From positions 1 to 7,619 of the forward strand of contig CAKPJE010000050.1 in the NCBI GenBank assembly GCA_934162555.1: 7,619 nt of DNA. The letters are read 5' to 3'. The position numbers and the translations under genes are program-made. The notes under the pieces were generated by a model. The model saw only the letters and a program-made list of their open reading frames with translations. It had not been told where the DNA came from and made no database searches. This document shows, piece by piece, positions 5,844 to 7,619 of this stretch; positions within the stretch are counted from its first letter, which is position 1, and each line of letters begins with the position of its first letter. Source of the DNA: an uncultured Bacilli bacterium (GTDB taxonomy: Bacteria; Bacillota_I; Bacilli_A; RF39; UBA660).

Positions 5844-6719
5844 TTAGCACCTATTAATTATACTTGTTGCTGCTATTGTTCCATCTGATGCCGCAGTTGT
5901 TAATTGGTAAACATCTTTTTTTATACAATCTCCACAAGCATATATGCCATTTATATTTGTTTCCATTTTATTGTTTACTTTTATATAACCATTCTCCGTT
6001 TCTAAACTTTCTATTTTAATAATTGATGGTACTTGGCCAATTGCCACAAATAATGCTTTAATATTATATTTATTTTTATCGGTTTCAATACTTTCTAAAT
6101 AACCATCTTTGGTATTTAGTTTAGTAATTATTTCGTTTGGCATAAGGAAAACATTTTGTTTTTGTTTTAGTTCGTTTATTAAATAATTTTCAGCTCTATA
6201 ATTATCACTTCGATGGATTAAATAAACTTTCGAACATATATTTGATAAATATAATGCTTCTTCAAATGCTGTATTACCACCACCTACTACAGCAACTTCA
6301 TCATTTTTAAATAAATTACCATCGCATGATGCACAGAATGATATACCTTTTCCAATTAATTCGTTTTCATTTTGAAGACCTAATATTCTAGGTTTTCTTC
6401 CTGTTGCAAGGATAATATTAGATGCAGAATATACATTATTATCAGTTACAACTTCTAAATTTTTAATTTCTTTTACTTCTTCTTTTATTATTTGGATTTC
6501 TAAATTATCTATTTGGTCTAATATTTTTCTTATTAAACTAAATCCATCTATTTCAACAAATCCAGGATAGTTTTTTATACTATTTGTTTTTAATATTTGA
6601 CCACCTGGCATACTTTTTTCTATTATTACAACATTTTTGCCTGCTCTTTTTAAATAGATAGCCGCTGTTAAACCAGCTATACCTGCTCCTATAATTATGC
6701 AATCAAAATTTGATTTCAC
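5844..6719 (-). CDS. trxB: Thioredoxin-disulfide reductase (NADPH-dependent)
   Basis: A cytoplasmic flavoenzyme that passes electrons from NADPH through FAD to thioredoxin. The FAD-binding GAGIAG (11-16) is followed by the acidic end IIEK and GGQ (39-41). The redox pair is Cys129 and Cys132 in CASCDG, the NADP domain has GGGNTAFEEAL (146-156), and the C-terminal FAD contact is GDC...YQLTTAASDG (263-280). At 291 residues it is slightly shorter than the usual 305-320. Two positions depart from the textbook enzyme. The HRRxxxR motif that binds the NADPH 2'-phosphate reads HRSDNYR (169-175), and the RQxxTAA arginine is Tyr271. The start is GTG at 6719, backed by a full AGGAGG 9 bases upstream. 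It overlaps lgt by 17 bases and is followed 1 base later by whiA, so all three are one transcript. The family is certain; exact NADPH specificity is less so. Confidence 0.94.
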   Translation of the reverse strand: MKSNFDCIIIGAGIAGLTAAIYLKRAGKNVVIIEKSMPGGQILKTNSIKNYPGFVEIDGFSLIRKILDQIDNLEIQIIKEEVKEIKNLEVVTDNNVYSASNIILATGRKPRILGLQNENELIGKGISFCASCDGNLFKNDEVAVVGGGNTAFEEALYLSNICSKVYLIHRSDNYRAENYLINELKQKQNVFLMPNEIITKLNTKDGYLESIETDKNKYNIKALFVAIGQVPSIIKIESLETENGYIKVNNKMETNINGIYACGDCIKKDVYQLTTAASDGTIAATSIINRC

Positions 6720-7515
6720 CTACCCTAGCCTCCTTATATAAATTTTCAAATCTAGATGTTCTTTTTGCTTTTATAATCATTATCAAACCAATTATAATCA
6801 TAATTATTGATACTAATTGAGCGATTTTAATTGGTCCAAGCATTAAAGCATCTTGTCTTAATATTTCAATTAAGAATCTTACTATTCCATACCATATTAG
6901 ATATGTTCCGGTTAATTCTCCTACTTTTGTATATTTTTGTTTTCTTATTATTAATAAAATTATTAAACCTATTACATTTAGTAATGATTCATATAAAAAG
7001 GTTGGATGATAGTAAATACCATTTATTTTCATTCCTTCTATTATAAATTCTGGTATAAATAACGATTTTAACGTTTGATATGTTGTTATTGGACCATATG
7101 CTTCACCATTCATGAAGTTTCCCCATCTACCAATTATTTGACCTAATATTAAACCTACTACTATAATATCAAGTAGCAATAATTCATTTACTTTATATTT
7201 TTTTGTATAGAATGTTATAAATAATAATCCTCCTATTATTCCTCCATGAATTGCTAGGCCACCTTCCCAAATTCTGAATATACCTAGTAAATCATTTTGA
7301 TATTCATGAAAGTTAAATGCTACATAATATAGTCTTGCTACAATTATGGCACATATAATTGTGTAAAAGAATAAATTGTTTAAAAAATCTTCAGTAAACC
7401 CTTTCTTTTTAGCTTCTTTTAGTATTACATAAGAAGCTGATAGTATTGCTACTAACATTATTACAGAGTACCACCTTATTTCTATAAATCCTAAATCTAA
7501 TAATACTTTGTTCAT
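6703..7515 (-). CDS. lgt: Prolipoprotein diacylglyceryl transferase
   Basis: An integral membrane enzyme that transfers diacylglyceryl from phosphatidylglycerol to the lipobox cysteine of prelipoproteins, the first step of lipoprotein maturation. The 270 residues suit the family and contain about seven membrane segments. The Lgt signature GRWGNFMNGEAYG (129-141) is complete, with the essential Arg130, Asn133 and Glu138. IWEGGLAIHGG (82-92) supplies the conserved His90. The family motifs YHPTFLYES (169-177) and YGIVRFLIEILRQD (209-222) are also present. The ATG at 7515 is preceded by GAAAGGAT with good spacing and by an extended -10 promoter. The tail (TSRFENLYKEARVGEIKF) carries the trxB ribosome binding site and start, giving a 17-base overlap that ends in TGA. 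The lgt-trxB adjacency is common in Bacilli, where hprK often lies just upstream. Confidence 0.97.
   Translation of the reverse strand: MNKVLLDLGFIEIRWYSVIMLVAILSASYVILKEAKKKGFTEDFLNNLFFYTIICAIIVARLYYVAFNFHEYQNDLLGIFRIWEGGLAIHGGIIGGLLFITFYTKKYKVNELLLLDIIVVGLILGQIIGRWGNFMNGEAYGPITTYQTLKSLFIPEFIIEGMKINGIYYHPTFLYESLLNVIGLIILLIIRKQKYTKVGELTGTYLIWYGIVRFLIEILRQDALMLGPIKIAQLVSIIMIIIGLIMIIKAKRTSRFENLYKEARVGEIKF
6729..6734 (-). promoter_or_regulatory. Strong Shine-Dalgarno AGGAGG for trxB, inside lgt
   Basis: A perfect AGGAGG lies within the lgt reading frame, 9 bases before the GTG at 6719. It fixes the trxB start at a non-ATG codon and allows trxB translation to be coupled to, or independent of, lgt. 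Confidence 0.75.
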
Positions 7516-7538
7516 ATTTTTTATCCTTTCTTTTATTA

Positions 7539-7547
7539 ATTATAACA
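7539..7547 (-). promoter_or_regulatory. Extended -10 promoter of the lgt-trxB-whiA operon
   Basis: TGTTATAAT on the minus strand is a perfect -10 with the TGn extension. The -35 position at 16-17 bases is poor (TATCAA), which an extended -10 can tolerate. The predicted start near 7532 leaves about 17 leader bases containing GAAAGGAT (7523-7530). Confidence 0.65.
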
Positions 7548-7548
7548 C

Positions 7549-7568
7549 ATATCAATTAAATTTGATAT
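7549..7568. repeat. Inverted repeat ATATCAA-6-TTGATAT beside the lgt promoter
   Basis: Perfect 7-base arms (7549-7555 and 7562-7568) with a 6-base centre lie directly upstream of the extended -10, over the -35 region. They also lie just after the stop of the upstream gene. This could be an operator or a weak hairpin for the upstream transcript. No U tract follows, which argues against a terminator. Confidence 0.3.
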
Positions 7569-7572
7569 CGTC

Positions 7573-7619
7573 CTATTTCTTTTCTTTTAATTCAAATAAA
7601 ATATCTCTCAATTCTGTTG
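7573..7619 (-). CDS. C-terminal end of an unidentified upstream gene
   Basis: One frame stays open from the right edge to a TAG at 7573-7575 and encodes the tail TELRDILFELKEKK, charged and helical like many C-termini. The other two minus-strand frames hit stops within this stretch. It ends 57 bases before the lgt start, in the same direction. Conserved gene order in Bacilli would suggest HPr kinase (hprK) upstream of lgt, but 15 residues are too few to identify it. Confidence 0.5.
   Translation of the reverse strand, partial: TELRDILFELKEKK

Noticed and set aside
6831..7046. Plus-strand open frame of 71 codons
   Set aside because: It is antisense to the membrane segments of lgt, and its Leu/Ile-rich composition follows from that.
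1..7619. Mycoplasma genetic code (UGA read as Trp), suggested by the low GC
   Set aside because: lgt and the signal-peptidase-like gene end in TGA at the expected family length, and the tryptophans I checked are TGG. The standard bacterial code fits.
7573..7619. Calling the right-edge fragment hprK from gene order
   Set aside because: Only 15 residues are visible and none is diagnostic; gene order alone is not enough.

Overview
This is a very AT-rich window with every supported gene on the minus strand. The content points to a low-GC Gram-positive bacterium of the Bacilli/Mollicutes-related kind. It has lgt, trxB and whiA in a compact cluster, an FtsX-type ABC exporter, poly-Lys/Asn/Ile protein composition, and AGGAGG or AGGTGA ribosome binding sites. 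UGA is used as a stop (at the ends of lgt and of the signal-peptidase-like gene) and UGG encodes Trp, so nothing suggests the Mycoplasma code. The exact lineage cannot be read from the window; an uncultured gut Bacilli/RF39-like organism would be a reasonable guess.

Read in the direction of transcription (right to left), the layout is as follows. (1) 7573-7619: the last residues of an unidentified upstream gene. (2) 7515-4934: a housekeeping operon lgt-trxB-whiA. It starts from an extended -10 promoter and is joined by a 17-base overlap and a 1-base gap, so the three genes are very probably co-translated. (3) 4856-1763: a two-gene ABC transporter (LolD/MacB-type ATPase plus an 804-residue permease with two FtsX modules). 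It has its own sigma-A-like promoter in the gap after whiA, and a hairpin terminator that overlaps the permease stop codon. (4) 1676 to beyond the left edge: a second operon with its own promoter. It encodes a signal-peptidase-like membrane protein that appears to have lost its catalytic residues, a 303-residue membrane-anchored extracellular protein coupled to it by an ATGA overlap, and the start of an unrecognised cytoplasmic-looking protein.

The first operon covers lipoprotein diacylglyceryl transfer, thiol redox balance and the DNA-binding regulator WhiA. The ABC pair probably moves or extracts a lipid, peptide or antibiotic at the membrane; no sensor or two-component genes lie beside it that would name a substrate. 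The least explained part is the left operon. A signal-peptidase fold without the Ser-Met-x-Pro active-site box, translated together with a single-pass ectodomain protein that has no Ala-x-Ala cleavage site, suggests a non-proteolytic partner for a surface protein. That function is inference. The window holds no RNA genes, insertion sequences or CRISPR arrays that I can see, and no stretch longer than about 90 bases lacks a gene.
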